In this document: in pieces, positions 45,662 to 54,433 of the stretch | How positions within the stretch are numbered: the stretch's first letter is position 1 | Layout: every line of letters begins with the position of its first letter | Source: Pseudomonas sp. CCI4.2 | GTDB taxonomy: Bacteria; Pseudomonadota; Gammaproteobacteria; Pseudomonadales; Pseudomonadaceae | Length of the DNA: 64,000 nucleotides | Reading direction: 5' to 3' | NCBI RefSeq assembly: GCF_034350045.1 | Contig: NZ_CP133781.1 | Location: forward strand, 3,768,501 to 3,832,500 | Made by a program: the position numbers and the translations under genes | The notes under the pieces: model-generated | What the model saw: only the letters and a program-made list of their open reading frames with translations | What the model was told of the DNA's origin: nothing | Database searches by the model: none

Positions 45662-47117
45662 TCCGCACCCGGCGTTTAAAATAAGCGCATTGCTGATGAC
45701 ATTCTTGGGCTTGGGCGCGTGTCATCTGGCGCCGGAGTACCAGGTGCCTGCGATCCCGATGGCTGCGCAATACCGTACCGACGGTCCTTGGCGCGCCGCG
45801 CAACCTTGCGATCAGTTAAGCCGCGATGGCTGGTGGCGTATCTATAACGACCCACAGCTCAACGATTTGCAGCAGCGTCTGCTAACCAATAACCCAGACC
45901 TTGCGGCCGCCCTGGCGCACTACGCTCAGGCTCAAGCGTTTGTGACGCAGGTGCAATCGGGGTTGTTCCCCAGCATCAAAGGCAACGCCAACGGTCAGCG
46001 TGATCGGCAATCTGACACCCGTCCGCTGCGGTCGGCAACGGCGGGGCCGGAGTACAACTCGTTTACCGTGGGTGCCGAGGTCGATTACGAGGTCGATCTG
46101 TGGGGCCGAGTGCGTGACTCGGTTGCCGCCGGTACCGATGAGGCGCAAGCGAGCAAAGCCGATCTGGCCAATGCGCGCCTGAGCCTGCAAACCCAGTTGG
46201 CCGACAGCTACATTCGCTTGCGCGGTTTGGACCAGCAGACGCAATTGCTGAACGAGAGCACTGAGGCGTATGCCAAAGCGGTGAACTTGACCGAAGGCCT
46301 GCACGGCGGCGGTATTGTTTCCGGGCTGGACGTCTCTCGGGCGAAGACGCAGTTGTCGTCGGCCAAGTCGCAACTTAAGCAAAACCTCGCCCAGCGGGCG
46401 CTGATGGAGCATGCCATCGCGTCGTTGGTGGGTGCTTCTGCCTCTGAGTTTCGCGTCAACGCTAACACCCAAGACATTGCCTTGCCGGTGGTGCCAACCG
46501 GAGTGCCATCGGCGCTGTTGCAACGCCGGCCTGACATCGCGGCCTCTGAACGGCGGATCGCCGAAGCCAACGCGAAAATCGGCGTAGCCCGTGCAGCGTT
46601 CTTCCCGACTATCACCCTTAGCGCGCAGGCCGGTTATCAAAGCGACGAATACGCCGGTCTGCTTGCTGCACCCAACTTGTTTTGGGCAATCGGACCTTCA
46701 TTGGTCACGACGTTATTCGACGCCGGTGCACGGCAAGCCGGGGTTGATATTGCCAAGGCGCAAACCGATGAAGCCGGCGCCCGCTATCGCAGCGTGGTCT
46801 TGGGAGCGTTTCAGCAGGTGGAAGACAACCTGACGCTTATCTCCGGGCTAGGCGAAGCGCTGAAAGATCAACACGATGCCGCAGATGCCGCGCAGTATTC
46901 AGAAGACTTGGCGCTAGCGCGGTATCGCCAGGGCGCGGTGGGTTATCTGGATGTCGTCGAAGCGCAAACCGTTGCACTTGACGCCCAGCGTAGCGTGTTG
47001 GATTTACAGACCCGACAACTGAGTGCCAACGTGGCCCTGATCAAAGCCCTGGGCGGCGGTTGGAATACCGGTGAACTTGCCAGCGTGGCGGTTGCACCGG
47101 TAGCGGGCGTGCGGTGA
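45654..47117 (+). CDS. Outer-membrane efflux lipoprotein (NodT/OprM family)
   Basis: The start ATG at 45654 overlaps the adaptor end by 8 bp; the frame is open further back but that part is an adaptor shadow. The 487-residue protein has a lipoprotein signal ending LGLGAC, a WWRIYNDPQLNDLQQRLL opening and two OEP repeats, including EVDYEVDLWGRVRDSVAAG and RRPDIAASERRIAEANAKIGVARAAFFPTITLSAQ. It forms the outer-membrane channel of the RND system encoded just upstream. It is intact, though its adaptor is broken. Confidence 0.9.
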   Translation: MVNPHPAFKISALLMTFLGLGACHLAPEYQVPAIPMAAQYRTDGPWRAAQPCDQLSRDGWWRIYNDPQLNDLQQRLLTNNPDLAAALAHYAQAQAFVTQVQSGLFPSIKGNANGQRDRQSDTRPLRSATAGPEYNSFTVGAEVDYEVDLWGRVRDSVAAGTDEAQASKADLANARLSLQTQLADSYIRLRGLDQQTQLLNESTEAYAKAVNLTEGLHGGGIVSGLDVSRAKTQLSSAKSQLKQNLAQRALMEHAIASLVGASASEFRVNANTQDIALPVVPTGVPSALLQRRPDIAASERRIAEANAKIGVARAAFFPTITLSAQAGYQSDEYAGLLAAPNLFWAIGPSLVTTLFDAGARQAGVDIAKAQTDEAGARYRSVVLGAFQQVEDNLTLISGLGEALKDQHDAADAAQYSEDLALARYRQGAVGYLDVVEAQTVALDAQRSVLDLQTRQLSANVALIKALGGGWNTGELASVAVAPVAGVR

Positions 47118-47165
47118 TATCGTCCGCGATCTCCTACAGGTTTTTTGTAAATCGCCAGAGAAACC

Positions 47166-47193
47166 GGTGGGACCGAATTTATTTGGGAAGGCC
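47166..47193. repeat. REP-type single arm (GGGACCGAATTTATT class)
   Basis: GTGGGACCGAATTTATTTGG and the following GAAGGC match the terminal arm of the palindromic element at 51949-52034. No inverted partner is present here, so this is a remnant. Confidence 0.55.
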
Positions 47194-47239
47194 GCGACGC
47201 GATGTTCACAACGAGGTCTTTGGCCGGTCAACGCCTGCT

Positions 47240-47872
47240 TTAACGAGAAAGCAGCCCATGCTCCATGGCGTATTTGACCAATCCTGCTGGCTTATCGACG
47301 TTTAGTTTGCGTCGGATACTCAGGCGGTGGGTTTCGACGGTGCGTACGCTGATCGCCAGTTCCCGGGCGATGGTCTTGTTGTCCAAACCCTGCGCCAATC
47401 CCACTAACACCTGACTTTCCCTCGGTGTAAGTTCGGTTTCGTCTGACTTTTTACTCGCCAGCTTTAGTGCGACTTCGGCGCTGTAAAACGTTCCACCGGC
47501 GGCAATCGCTTCAATGGCCGCGACGATTTCCCGGGACGGTGCGTTTTTCAGCACATAACCGCTGGCGCCGGCTCGGATCGAGGTGGCGATGTATTCCTGA
47601 TTGTCGTACATGCTCAAGATCAGGATTTTGATGGTCGGGTACTGCGCGCGCAGCAGCCTTGTCAGTTCCAGTCCATTCATGTCCTTCAAACCGATATCGA
47701 TCAGCAAAATATCCGGCGACACCTGGCTGCAGAGATTAATGGCTTCGGGCCCATCTTCCGCTTCGCCCACCACGTCAAACGAAGGCCTGACGGCTAGCAA
47801 CGCGCGTACGCCGTCACGTACTAACGCGTGATCGTCCACCAGGGCAATGCGAATCGGGCGTGCAGGGGTCAT
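47240..47872 (-). CDS. NarL/FixJ-family response regulator
   Basis: The 210-residue regulator has a receiver domain (IALVDDHALVRDGVRALL, phospho-acceptor in ILLIDIGLKDMNG, lysine in GYVLKNAPS) and a LuxR-type HTH (LTPRESQVLVGLAQGLDNKTIARELAISVRTVETHRLSIRRKLNVDKPAGLVKYA). It is the second gene of a kinase-regulator operon with an ATGA overlap. The likely target is the divergent cstA gene next door, by position. Confidence 0.93.
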   Translation of the reverse strand: MTPARPIRIALVDDHALVRDGVRALLAVRPSFDVVGEAEDGPEAINLCSQVSPDILLIDIGLKDMNGLELTRLLRAQYPTIKILILSMYDNQEYIATSIRAGASGYVLKNAPSREIVAAIEAIAAGGTFYSAEVALKLASKKSDETELTPRESQVLVGLAQGLDNKTIARELAISVRTVETHRLSIRRKLNVDKPAGLVKYAMEHGLLSR

Positions 47873-49248
47873 GAATAGACTCGGGTTGGGTTAAGGAATG
47901 AACGGGGTCGGGTGGGCAGGGTTACGCTCAATTCGCTTCTGCCAGGCACAGACGTCAGGCTGAATTGGCCGTCGAAATGGTCAACCCGTTCGCGAATGTT
48001 ACTCAAACCGATACCTCCCTGTATCGACTCCAGCCGGTTGATCTTGAAGCCAACGCCGTCGTCGCAGACCGACAACTTCACGTGGACCGAGTCACCTTCA
48101 AGGTCGATGTAAACGTTTTTGGCCTGAGCATGGCGTTCGATGTTGGTCAGGGCTTCCTGAAGAATTCGGAACATGGCCACGGGCGCGCCCTCCACCAATT
48201 GGAAGTCGCCGAGGTTGTTTTGGTAGTGCACTGTCAAACCGCTGCGGGCCTCGAACTCGGTGACCAGCTGCGCAATGGCGGCGGCAAGCCCCAGGGTGTC
48301 CAAGAGGGAAGGGCGCAGGTCATGGGAAATACTTCGGACCTCACCAATCGCGTCGGCCAGCCGGTCGATGCCTTGGCGCAAGATATCCGGGCCTTTACCG
48401 CTTTGCGCTTCCAATTCAAGGCCTGCCAATTCGAATTGAAATTTGATCGACACCAGCACCTGACTGATGCCGTCGTGCAACTCTCGGGAAAGTCTGGAGC
48501 GTTCTTCTTCCTGCAGACTGACGATCCGTTGGGTCAGGCCCTGGAGCTTTTTGTCCGCCAGGCGATGTTCGCTGGCGTTCAAAGTCAGGCCGCAGGCAAA
48601 CACCAGCAGCACCGCGATCAGCGCCACGATACCGATGGCCAGCATGGTGGTGTGGATGCCGCGAGCCACTTCTTCCCGTGCTTGATGGGTGGCGTGCTCG
48701 ACGTCTTCCAAGTAAATTCCGGTGCCGAGCATCCAGCCCCAGCGGTCGAGCATGACCACGTAGGCGAGCTTGTCGGTGACTTGGCCGGTAGAAGGTTTTT
48801 CCCAGGCATAAGGCTGAAACCCGTCACCGCTTTGTGCACTTTTCAGTAGTGCCTGAATCACCAGCAACCCATGGGGATCGGTCATGTTCCATAGGTCGCG
48901 GCCTACCAGGTCGGCTTGCCGAGGGTGCATCAGACTGCGGCCGTTGTGGTCGTATACGAAGAAATAGCCGTTGATCCCGAAACTCAGCTTCGCCAACTCG
49001 TTGAGCACTTGTTGCTTGGTGTGTTCGTCGTCGCGGCCACTTTTATACAGCGGCGCCAGCGAGCTCATGGCCATTTCCACGTAGTTCTTAAGCTCCGCGC
49101 GTTTGCTGGCGAGAATGCTGTCCTCGATCAATTGCGCCTGCTGTTCGCCCAGCCGCTGGTTCTGGGAAATCACCAGCGCGCTGATGATCGCCACCGCGAG
49201 TATCAGCGGCAAAATCCCAAGCGCGACGATTTTATGTTTGAGCTGCAT
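47869..49248 (-). CDS. Cache-domain sensor histidine kinase
   Basis: The 459-residue kinase has a first membrane helix (about 6-28) and a periplasmic single Cache domain (about 35-195), with FGINGYFFVYDHNGRSLMHPRQADLVGRDLWNMTDPHG and YVVMLDRWGWMLGTGIYLEDV. A second helix (about 205-225) follows, then a HisKA_3 dimer domain (RLSRELHDGISQVLVSIKFQFE, acceptor His) and an ATPase domain (EALTNIERHAQA, DDGVGF, GGIGLSNIRERV). Cache domains of this class bind small carboxylates such as acetate, propionate or pyruvate. Divergence from cstA, a pyruvate/peptide-type carrier, makes a carboxylate signal likely, but this is inference. Confidence 0.92.
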   Translation of the reverse strand: MQLKHKIVALGILPLILAVAIISALVISQNQRLGEQQAQLIEDSILASKRAELKNYVEMAMSSLAPLYKSGRDDEHTKQQVLNELAKLSFGINGYFFVYDHNGRSLMHPRQADLVGRDLWNMTDPHGLLVIQALLKSAQSGDGFQPYAWEKPSTGQVTDKLAYVVMLDRWGWMLGTGIYLEDVEHATHQAREEVARGIHTTMLAIGIVALIAVLLVFACGLTLNASEHRLADKKLQGLTQRIVSLQEEERSRLSRELHDGISQVLVSIKFQFELAGLELEAQSGKGPDILRQGIDRLADAIGEVRSISHDLRPSLLDTLGLAAAIAQLVTEFEARSGLTVHYQNNLGDFQLVEGAPVAMFRILQEALTNIERHAQAKNVYIDLEGDSVHVKLSVCDDGVGFKINRLESIQGGIGLSNIRERVDHFDGQFSLTSVPGRSELSVTLPTRPRSFLNPTRVYS

Positions 49249-49312
49249 GGCAGATGAAATCCGGATGGAAGGCCGTTAAGTGGCACAGGGTAATCGCATC
49301 AGGCGGCATTTA

Positions 49313-49351
49313 CCTGCGTAGTACTACGCAGGCGCCCCGGTAGTACTGCGG
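49313..49351. promoter_or_regulatory. 20-bp palindrome upstream of cstA
   Basis: CCTGCGTAGT followed by its exact reverse complement forms a perfect 20-bp palindrome at 49313-49332. A partial second copy sharing GTAGTACT lies at about 49340-49349. It sits between the divergent kinase operon and cstA, the expected place for the NarL-type regulator to bind. Confidence 0.55.
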
Positions 49352-49455
49352 ATGTCTATGCGGGCGCGGTGCGCGGATAGTAGCGTGGCTCATTTCACAG
49401 GGCACACAATAACAATTATCGCCGCAGGGTTACGGTCCTCGGCAGGAGACCCACA

Positions 49456-51516
49456 ATGACCCGACTGACCAAACATCTTGCTTGGTTCGCCGTTGCCTGC
49501 TTGGGGGCATTCGCACTGGGTGTCGTCGCGCTGCGTCGCGGTGAAGCCGTCAATGCCCTCTGGATCGTGGTTGCCGCAGTCGCAATCTATCTGGTTGCCT
49601 ATCGCTATTACAGCAAGTTCATTGCCACTAAAGTGATGCAGCTGGACCCCAACCGCGCCACCCCCGCAGTCCTCAATAACGATGGTCTGGACTACGTGCC
49701 GACCAACAAACACATCCTGTTCGGTCACCACTTTGCCGCCATCGCTGGCGCTGGCCCCTTGGTCGGCCCGGTATTGGCCGCGCAGATGGGTTACTTGCCT
49801 GGCACCCTGTGGCTGATTGCCGGCGTGGTATTCGCCGGTGCGGTGCAGGATTTCATGATTCTGTTCCTGTCCACTCGCCGTAACGGTCGCTCACTGGGCG
49901 AGATGGTCCGTGAGGAAATGGGCAAAGTCCCAGGTTCCATCGCACTGTTCGGTTGCTTCCTGATCATGATCATCATCCTCGCGGTGCTGGCGCTGATCGT
50001 GGTCAAAGCTTTGGCTGACAGTCCGTGGGGCATGTTCACGGTCATGGCAACCATTCCCCTGGCCATGTTCATGGGCGTGTACATGCGCTACATCCGTCCC
50101 GGGCGAATTGGTGAGATTTCGGTGATCGGCGTGGTTCTGCTGCTGGCGTCGATCTGGGCGGGCGGCCACGTTGCTGCCGATCCGGTGTGGGCCAAGGCGT
50201 TCACCTTCACAGGCATCCAAATCACCTGGATGTTGGTCGGTTACGGCTTCGTTGCCGCAGTATTGCCGGTTTGGCTGCTGCTGGCGCCTCGGGACTACCT
50301 GTCTACATTCTTGAAAATCGGCACCATCCTCGCGTTGGCCATTGGTATTCTGGTTCTGGCTCCTGAACTGAAAATGCCGGCGTTGACGCAGTTCACTGAC
50401 GGCACTGGTCCGGTGTGGAAGGGGGGCTTGTTCCCGTTCCTGTTTATCACCATCGCCTGTGGTGCGGTGTCTGGCTTCCATGCGTTGATCGCGTCGGGTA
50501 CCACGCCCAAGCTGCTGGACAGCGAAGCCAACTCTCGTTACATCGGCTACGGCGCCATGCTTATGGAATCGTTCGTGGCCATCATGGCCATGGTTGCGGC
50601 TTCCGTAATTGATCCGGGCGTGTACTTCGCCATGAACAGCCCGGCAGCGATTGTCGGCGGTGACGTGGTAACCGTGGCACAAACCGTCAGCAGTTGGGGT
50701 TTTGCCATTACCCCGGACGCGCTGATCGCTGTGGCGAAAGACATTGGCGAAACCACGGTGCTGGCCCGAGCGGGCGGCGCACCCACGTTAGCCGTTGGCA
50801 TCGCGCAGATCCTGCACCAGGTGCTGCCTGGCAAGGACACCATGGCGTTCTGGTACCACTTCGCGATTCTGTTTGAAGCCTTGTTTATTTTGACGGCGGT
50901 GGATGCAGGCACCCGTGCGGGTCGCTTCATGCTTCAGGATTTGCTCGGCACTTTTGTTCCGGCGCTCAAGCGGACGGAATCGTGGACGGCCAACTTGATC
51001 GCCACCGGCGGTTGCGTCGCGATGTGGGGTTATTTGCTGTACCAAGGCGTGATCGATCCATTGGGTGGGATCAACACCTTGTGGCCGTTGTTCGGTATCT
51101 CGAACCAGATGCTCGCCGGCATCGCGCTGATGCTCGCCACCGTGGTCCTGATCAAAATGAAGCGTCAGCGCTACATTTGGGTGCCCTTGTTACCAGCGGT
51201 TTGGTTGCTGATTTGCACCACCACAGCCGGCTACATCAAGCTGTTCGACCCAAGCCCGGTACTGGGTTTCCTCGCCTTGGCGAGCAAATACAAAACGGCG
51301 CTGGACGCGGGTCAGGTACTGGCCCCGGCCAAGACCATCGACCAGATGCAGCATGTGATCTTCAACGCCTACACCAACGCCACGTTGACAGCGCTGTTCC
51401 TGTTCGTGGTATTCGCCATCCTGTTCTACGCGATCAAGGTCGGTGTAGCGGCATGGGGCAGTAAAGAGCGAACGGATAAAGAAGCCCCGTTCCAGGTCAT
51501 GCCAGAAGCCCGCTAA
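49456..51516 (+). CDS. cstA: CstA-type carbon starvation protein (pyruvate/peptide transporter family)
   Basis: The 686-residue polytopic protein has the CstA family signatures: NKHILFGHHFAAIAGAGPLVGPVLAAQMGYLPGTLWL, VQDFMILFLSTRRNGRSLGEM, FHALIASGTTPKLLDSEANSRYIGYGAMLMES and GGINTLWPLFGISNQMLAGIALML, with roughly sixteen to eighteen membrane helices. In E. coli, CstA and BtsT take up pyruvate, and CstA is also tied to peptide use during starvation. Length and order are normal. GGCAGGAG precedes the ATG. Regulation by the divergent Cache kinase system is likely from layout. Confidence 0.95.
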   Translation: MTRLTKHLAWFAVACLGAFALGVVALRRGEAVNALWIVVAAVAIYLVAYRYYSKFIATKVMQLDPNRATPAVLNNDGLDYVPTNKHILFGHHFAAIAGAGPLVGPVLAAQMGYLPGTLWLIAGVVFAGAVQDFMILFLSTRRNGRSLGEMVREEMGKVPGSIALFGCFLIMIIILAVLALIVVKALADSPWGMFTVMATIPLAMFMGVYMRYIRPGRIGEISVIGVVLLLASIWAGGHVAADPVWAKAFTFTGIQITWMLVGYGFVAAVLPVWLLLAPRDYLSTFLKIGTILALAIGILVLAPELKMPALTQFTDGTGPVWKGGLFPFLFITIACGAVSGFHALIASGTTPKLLDSEANSRYIGYGAMLMESFVAIMAMVAASVIDPGVYFAMNSPAAIVGGDVVTVAQTVSSWGFAITPDALIAVAKDIGETTVLARAGGAPTLAVGIAQILHQVLPGKDTMAFWYHFAILFEALFILTAVDAGTRAGRFMLQDLLGTFVPALKRTESWTANLIATGGCVAMWGYLLYQGVIDPLGGINTLWPLFGISNQMLAGIALMLATVVLIKMKRQRYIWVPLLPAVWLLICTTTAGYIKLFDPSPVLGFLALASKYKTALDAGQVLAPAKTIDQMQHVIFNAYTNATLTALFLFVVFAILFYAIKVGVAAWGSKERTDKEAPFQVMPEAR

Positions 51517-51534
51517 ATTCTCGGGTATCCACGC

Positions 51535-51615
51535 CTGTAGATACCAACTTGTTGGCGAAGGGGCTTGATGCGGTTTGCCTGACATACCGCCTCGCCAACA
51601 GGTTGGCTCCTACAG
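51535..51615. repeat. REP inverted pair after cstA
   Basis: CTGTAGATACCAACTTGTTG with GCGAAG, and the inverse CTCGCCAACAGGTTGGCTCC with TACAG, form a classical Pseudomonas REP pair of about 80 bp just past the cstA stop. It may stabilise the cstA mRNA 3' end or end transcription. Confidence 0.85.
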
Positions 51616-51628
51616 AATTCCGTCACTG

Positions 51629-52034
51629 AGGGACCGAATTCATTCATGCCCTGAGGTTGTCCGTCAACACGTTGTCGCAGCAAACGCCGGGCAACTGAAG
51701 GCACTGCCGAGAGCTGCGAAGCCGGGACGGCTCTGGGGTTTTAACACGGTCAATAGCAAGCAGCCGCATTACTGTGGGAGCAGGCTTGCCTGCGAAGGGG
51801 CCAGTAGTCACGCCGCTGATGTTGACCCGAAACCTGGGGCGCCTGCAGTGACGTTTTCGTTGGCAAGCCAACTCCCACGGGGTGATTTGGGTCCGCACGA
51901 ACTCAGCGATGGCATTGCAGAACCGAAATAGGTGCATCGCCAAAATCCGTGGGACCGAATTTATTCGGGAAGGCGTCGTGTCAGGCGCTGACGATGTTGG
52001 ACGTAAAATCCATTCCGAATAAATGCGGTCCCAC
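51629..52034. repeat. Composite repeat array (three modules) downstream of cstA
   Basis: Three modules stand in line. First is GGGACCGAATTCATTCATGC through GTCGCAGCAAAC (about 51631-51684). Second is a full copy of the 157-bp unit (51773-about 51932, with GTCCGCACGAACTCAGCGA). Third is a palindromic element at 51949-52034 with 20-bp arms, one mismatch and a 46-base loop (GTGGGACCGAATTTATTCGG and its inverse). The order equals that at 32074-32316. With the preceding REP pair this fills the 539-bp gap; no gene is present. Confidence 0.8.
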
Positions 52035-52055
52035 GGTTCCCGGGGCATCCGCAAA

Positions 52056-52754
52056 TTACGGGCGTGGGGCTGAGGTTTGGCCGAACAAGATTTTTTTGCC
52101 TTCTTCGGTCACTGTCGGGCGACTGGAGAAGGGTTCGGCGTTGGCATACGCGCGAACGGTTGCCGGCCTCGTGTGGATGGCATCGAACCAACGGCGCAGG
52201 TCAGGGAAGTCATCCAGGTTCTGCTGCTGGTTTTTCCAGGGCACGATCCACGGGTAAGCGGCTATGTCCGCAATGCTGTAGTGATCGCCGCCAATGAACT
52301 CACGGCCTGCTAATCGACGATCAAGCACGCCGTACAAGCGATTGGTTTCGTTGACGTAGCGATTGATCGCGTACGGAAGCTTTTCCGGTGCATAGATTCC
52401 GAAGTGGTGGTTTTGTCCGGCCATAGGCCCCAGCCCACCCATTTGCCAGAACAACCACTCCATCACGGTCTTGCGTTCGCGCAGGTCGCTGGGCAGAAAC
52501 TGTCCGGTCTTCTCGGCCAAGTACAGCAAAATTGCGCCAGACTCGAACACAGTAATAGGCTCGCCGCCGTCAGCCGGTTCGGTGTCGATTATGGCTGGCA
52601 TTCTGTTGTTCGGCGAAAACGCCAGGAATTCCGGCTTGAACTGATCGCCAGCGCTAATATCCACGGGATGAAGGTTGTACGCCACACCCGCTTCTTCAAG
52701 AAACATCGTGATTTTTTGGCCGTTGGGGGTTGGCCAGTAATAGAGTTCAATCAT
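52056..52754 (-). CDS. Glutathione S-transferase (YfcG/Ure2-like)
   Basis: The 232-residue protein starts MIELYYWPTPNGQKITMFLEE, the pattern of the nu-class/Ure2-like GSTs (YfcG, YghU), with Thr-Pro-Asn-Gly in the glutathione site, FSPNNRMPAIID (cis-proline) and FESGAILLYLAEKTG (Glu-Ser). Related enzymes have disulfide-bond reductase and organic peroxidase activity. The frame is open back to 53033, but homology begins at the ATG at 52754, which overlaps the tetR end by 8 bp. It is thus the second gene of a TetR-GST operon facing another GST of the same type. Confidence 0.92.
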   Translation of the reverse strand: MIELYYWPTPNGQKITMFLEEAGVAYNLHPVDISAGDQFKPEFLAFSPNNRMPAIIDTEPADGGEPITVFESGAILLYLAEKTGQFLPSDLRERKTVMEWLFWQMGGLGPMAGQNHHFGIYAPEKLPYAINRYVNETNRLYGVLDRRLAGREFIGGDHYSIADIAAYPWIVPWKNQQQNLDDFPDLRRWFDAIHTRPATVRAYANAEPFSSRPTVTEEGKKILFGQTSAPRP

Positions 52755-53364
52755 GGGCGGAGATTTCCTGTGCAATGAAATGACAGTCAAGTAACGCAAA
52801 GGCTGGGCGCACCATACCTTCCAATAAATCTCGCTCAGGCCGAGCGCGGGCCAGCACGCGAATGCCCAACAACAGACCCAATAGCAGGCGGGCCAGATCC
52901 TCCGCAGGTTGGGCGATGGAAATGCTGCCGGTACGTTGACCCGTGGCGACGCAACGGCGAAAGAACGCTTCAATCTGAACCAGAACATCCGCAACAATTT
53001 GTTGGAAACCTGGGTCATGCGGTGCGACCTCAACCGCTGCGTTGACCAGCAAGCAACCTTTACGTTGCGGATCGCTCAGCGAGCGCTCGATGATTTCTTC
53101 GAAGAACGCAGTAATCGCCTGACGCGGTGGCAAGTGCGCTTCGAGTCGCTTGATCCGGTCCAACGAGCCGCGCTCGATGTAATGATCCAGCGCGCGCTCA
53201 TAGAGTGAGCGCTTGTCGCCAAACGCGTTATAGAGACTGGCGCCGGTAATCCCCATGCTTTGGGTAAGGTTACGAATGGACGTGGCCTCGTAGCCACGCG
53301 CCCAAAAGCACAAAATCGCTGCGTCTAATGCCGCTGCTTCGTCGAACTCTCTTGGCCGAGCCAT
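52747..53364 (-). CDS. TetR-family repressor
   Basis: The 205-residue regulator has the TetR HTH (ALDAAILCFWARGYEATSIRNLTQSMGITGASLYNAFGDKRSLYERAL) and an all-helical ligand domain with two cysteines (GCLLVNAAVE and RRCVATG) that could sense electrophiles, as in NemR. It is followed with an 8-bp overlap by one GST and diverges from another, so it probably represses both and is released by reactive electrophiles or quinones. This is family-based inference. An inverted repeat in the 94-bp divergent gap fits as operator. Confidence 0.92.
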   Translation of the reverse strand: MARPREFDEAAALDAAILCFWARGYEATSIRNLTQSMGITGASLYNAFGDKRSLYERALDHYIERGSLDRIKRLEAHLPPRQAITAFFEEIIERSLSDPQRKGCLLVNAAVEVAPHDPGFQQIVADVLVQIEAFFRRCVATGQRTGSISIAQPAEDLARLLLGLLLGIRVLARARPERDLLEGMVRPAFALLDCHFIAQEISAHD

Positions 53365-53420
53365 TAGGTATTTCCTCCCATCGGGGAAGGAAGCGGTTGC
53401 CCCCTTTTCCGTTACCCACT

Positions 53421-53444
53421 ATTCTAAATCAATCGTTCTAGAAT
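53421..53444. promoter_or_regulatory. Divergent tetR/GST operator-promoter
   Basis: ATTCTA-N12-TAGAAT forms a 24-bp inverted repeat in the tetR/GST gap. Each arm read outward is also a -10-like TAGAAT. For tetR a -35-like TTGTAT lies 16 bp upstream of its arm. A repressor bound here would block both directions. Confidence 0.5.
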
Positions 53445-53458
53445 ACAAAGGTGACGCC

Positions 53459-54163
53459 ATGATCCGTTTCTATTTCCACCCGACACCGAATCCGGCGAAA
53501 GTTGCGCTGATGCTTGAAGAAACCGGGCTTGCTTACGAGCTCGTGCCGGTCGATACCAGCAAGGGCGAGCAGCACACGGCGGAGTTTCATGCCATCAACC
53601 CAAACGGCAAGGTGCCAGCCATCGTCGACACTGATGGACCGGGCGGCGTTGAAACGCGGGTGTTCGATTCCAGCGCGATTCTGTTTTATCTCGGCGAAAA
53701 AACCGCTCAGTTCATGGGCACGCCCGCTGATCGGCCAGAGCTGCTGTCGTGGCTGTTCTTCATTGGTACAGGTTTGGGGCCTTTTTCGGGGCAGGCAGTG
53801 CATTTCCAATACGCCGCGCCAGAAGGAAACTCATACGCGATCAATCGCTATCGGCGTGAAATCGAGCGGCACTATCAGGTGTTGGATGAGCGTTTGGCGG
53901 GACGTGACTACATCGTCGGTGATACCTACTCAATCGTCGACATCTCGGCATGGGGTTGGCTGGACAAGGCTCCGCGTGTACTCAAAGGCGAGGCAGATCC
54001 GTTGGCGCCGTTCCCTAACCTCAAGCGCTGGTTCCAAGCCATCGATGCTCGCCCGGCCGTCGCCCGCGCCCGTGCAGTCGGCAAAGACCATGCATTCAAA
54101 AAAGAGATGGACGAGCAAGCGCGACGGGCGCTGTTCCCGTTCAACTATCCGAAAGACATTTAA
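53459..54163 (+). CDS. Glutathione S-transferase (YfcG/Ure2-like)
   Basis: The 234-residue protein (MIRFYFHPTPNPAKVALMLEETGLAYEL) belongs to the same GST group as the gene at 52056. It has INPNGKVPAIVD with the cis-proline, FDSSAILFYLGEKT at the glutathione carboxylate site (Asp-Ser instead of Glu-Ser) and GDTYSIVDISAWGW as capping box. The two are clearly related but well diverged, so this is not a recent duplicate. AAAGG lies eight bases before the ATG. It diverges from the TetR gene and is probably repressed by it. Confidence 0.92.
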   Translation: MIRFYFHPTPNPAKVALMLEETGLAYELVPVDTSKGEQHTAEFHAINPNGKVPAIVDTDGPGGVETRVFDSSAILFYLGEKTAQFMGTPADRPELLSWLFFIGTGLGPFSGQAVHFQYAAPEGNSYAINRYRREIERHYQVLDERLAGRDYIVGDTYSIVDISAWGWLDKAPRVLKGEADPLAPFPNLKRWFQAIDARPAVARARAVGKDHAFKKEMDEQARRALFPFNYPKDI

Positions 54164-54433
54164 CCGCAAGGGGCGGGCTGACATTGCCGTCGGCACGCCC
54201 TCGTCGTTGTCGAAACCCGACCATGGACGCGGCGACGATTGCCGAGGTGATCATGGTTTTTTTTCGGGCCTGTGTATCGAGCAGTACATGGCGGGCAATG
54301 AGCAGTCGACCGACTCCAGCATTACCCACCTAATGCAGGTGGTTCGCGGGCTTAGCGGATCAGACTTGTCGGCGAGCGTCCTTCAGCTACAGTTGCAGCA
54401 ACCCTGTGCTGACATCTGTTTAAGGAAGTTTCA

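Noticed and set aside
54164..54433. Possible gene relic between the GST and the lipoprotein gene
   Set aside because: Short frames around 54222-54330 look vaguely peptide-like but have no family pattern or start signal; nothing can be supported.
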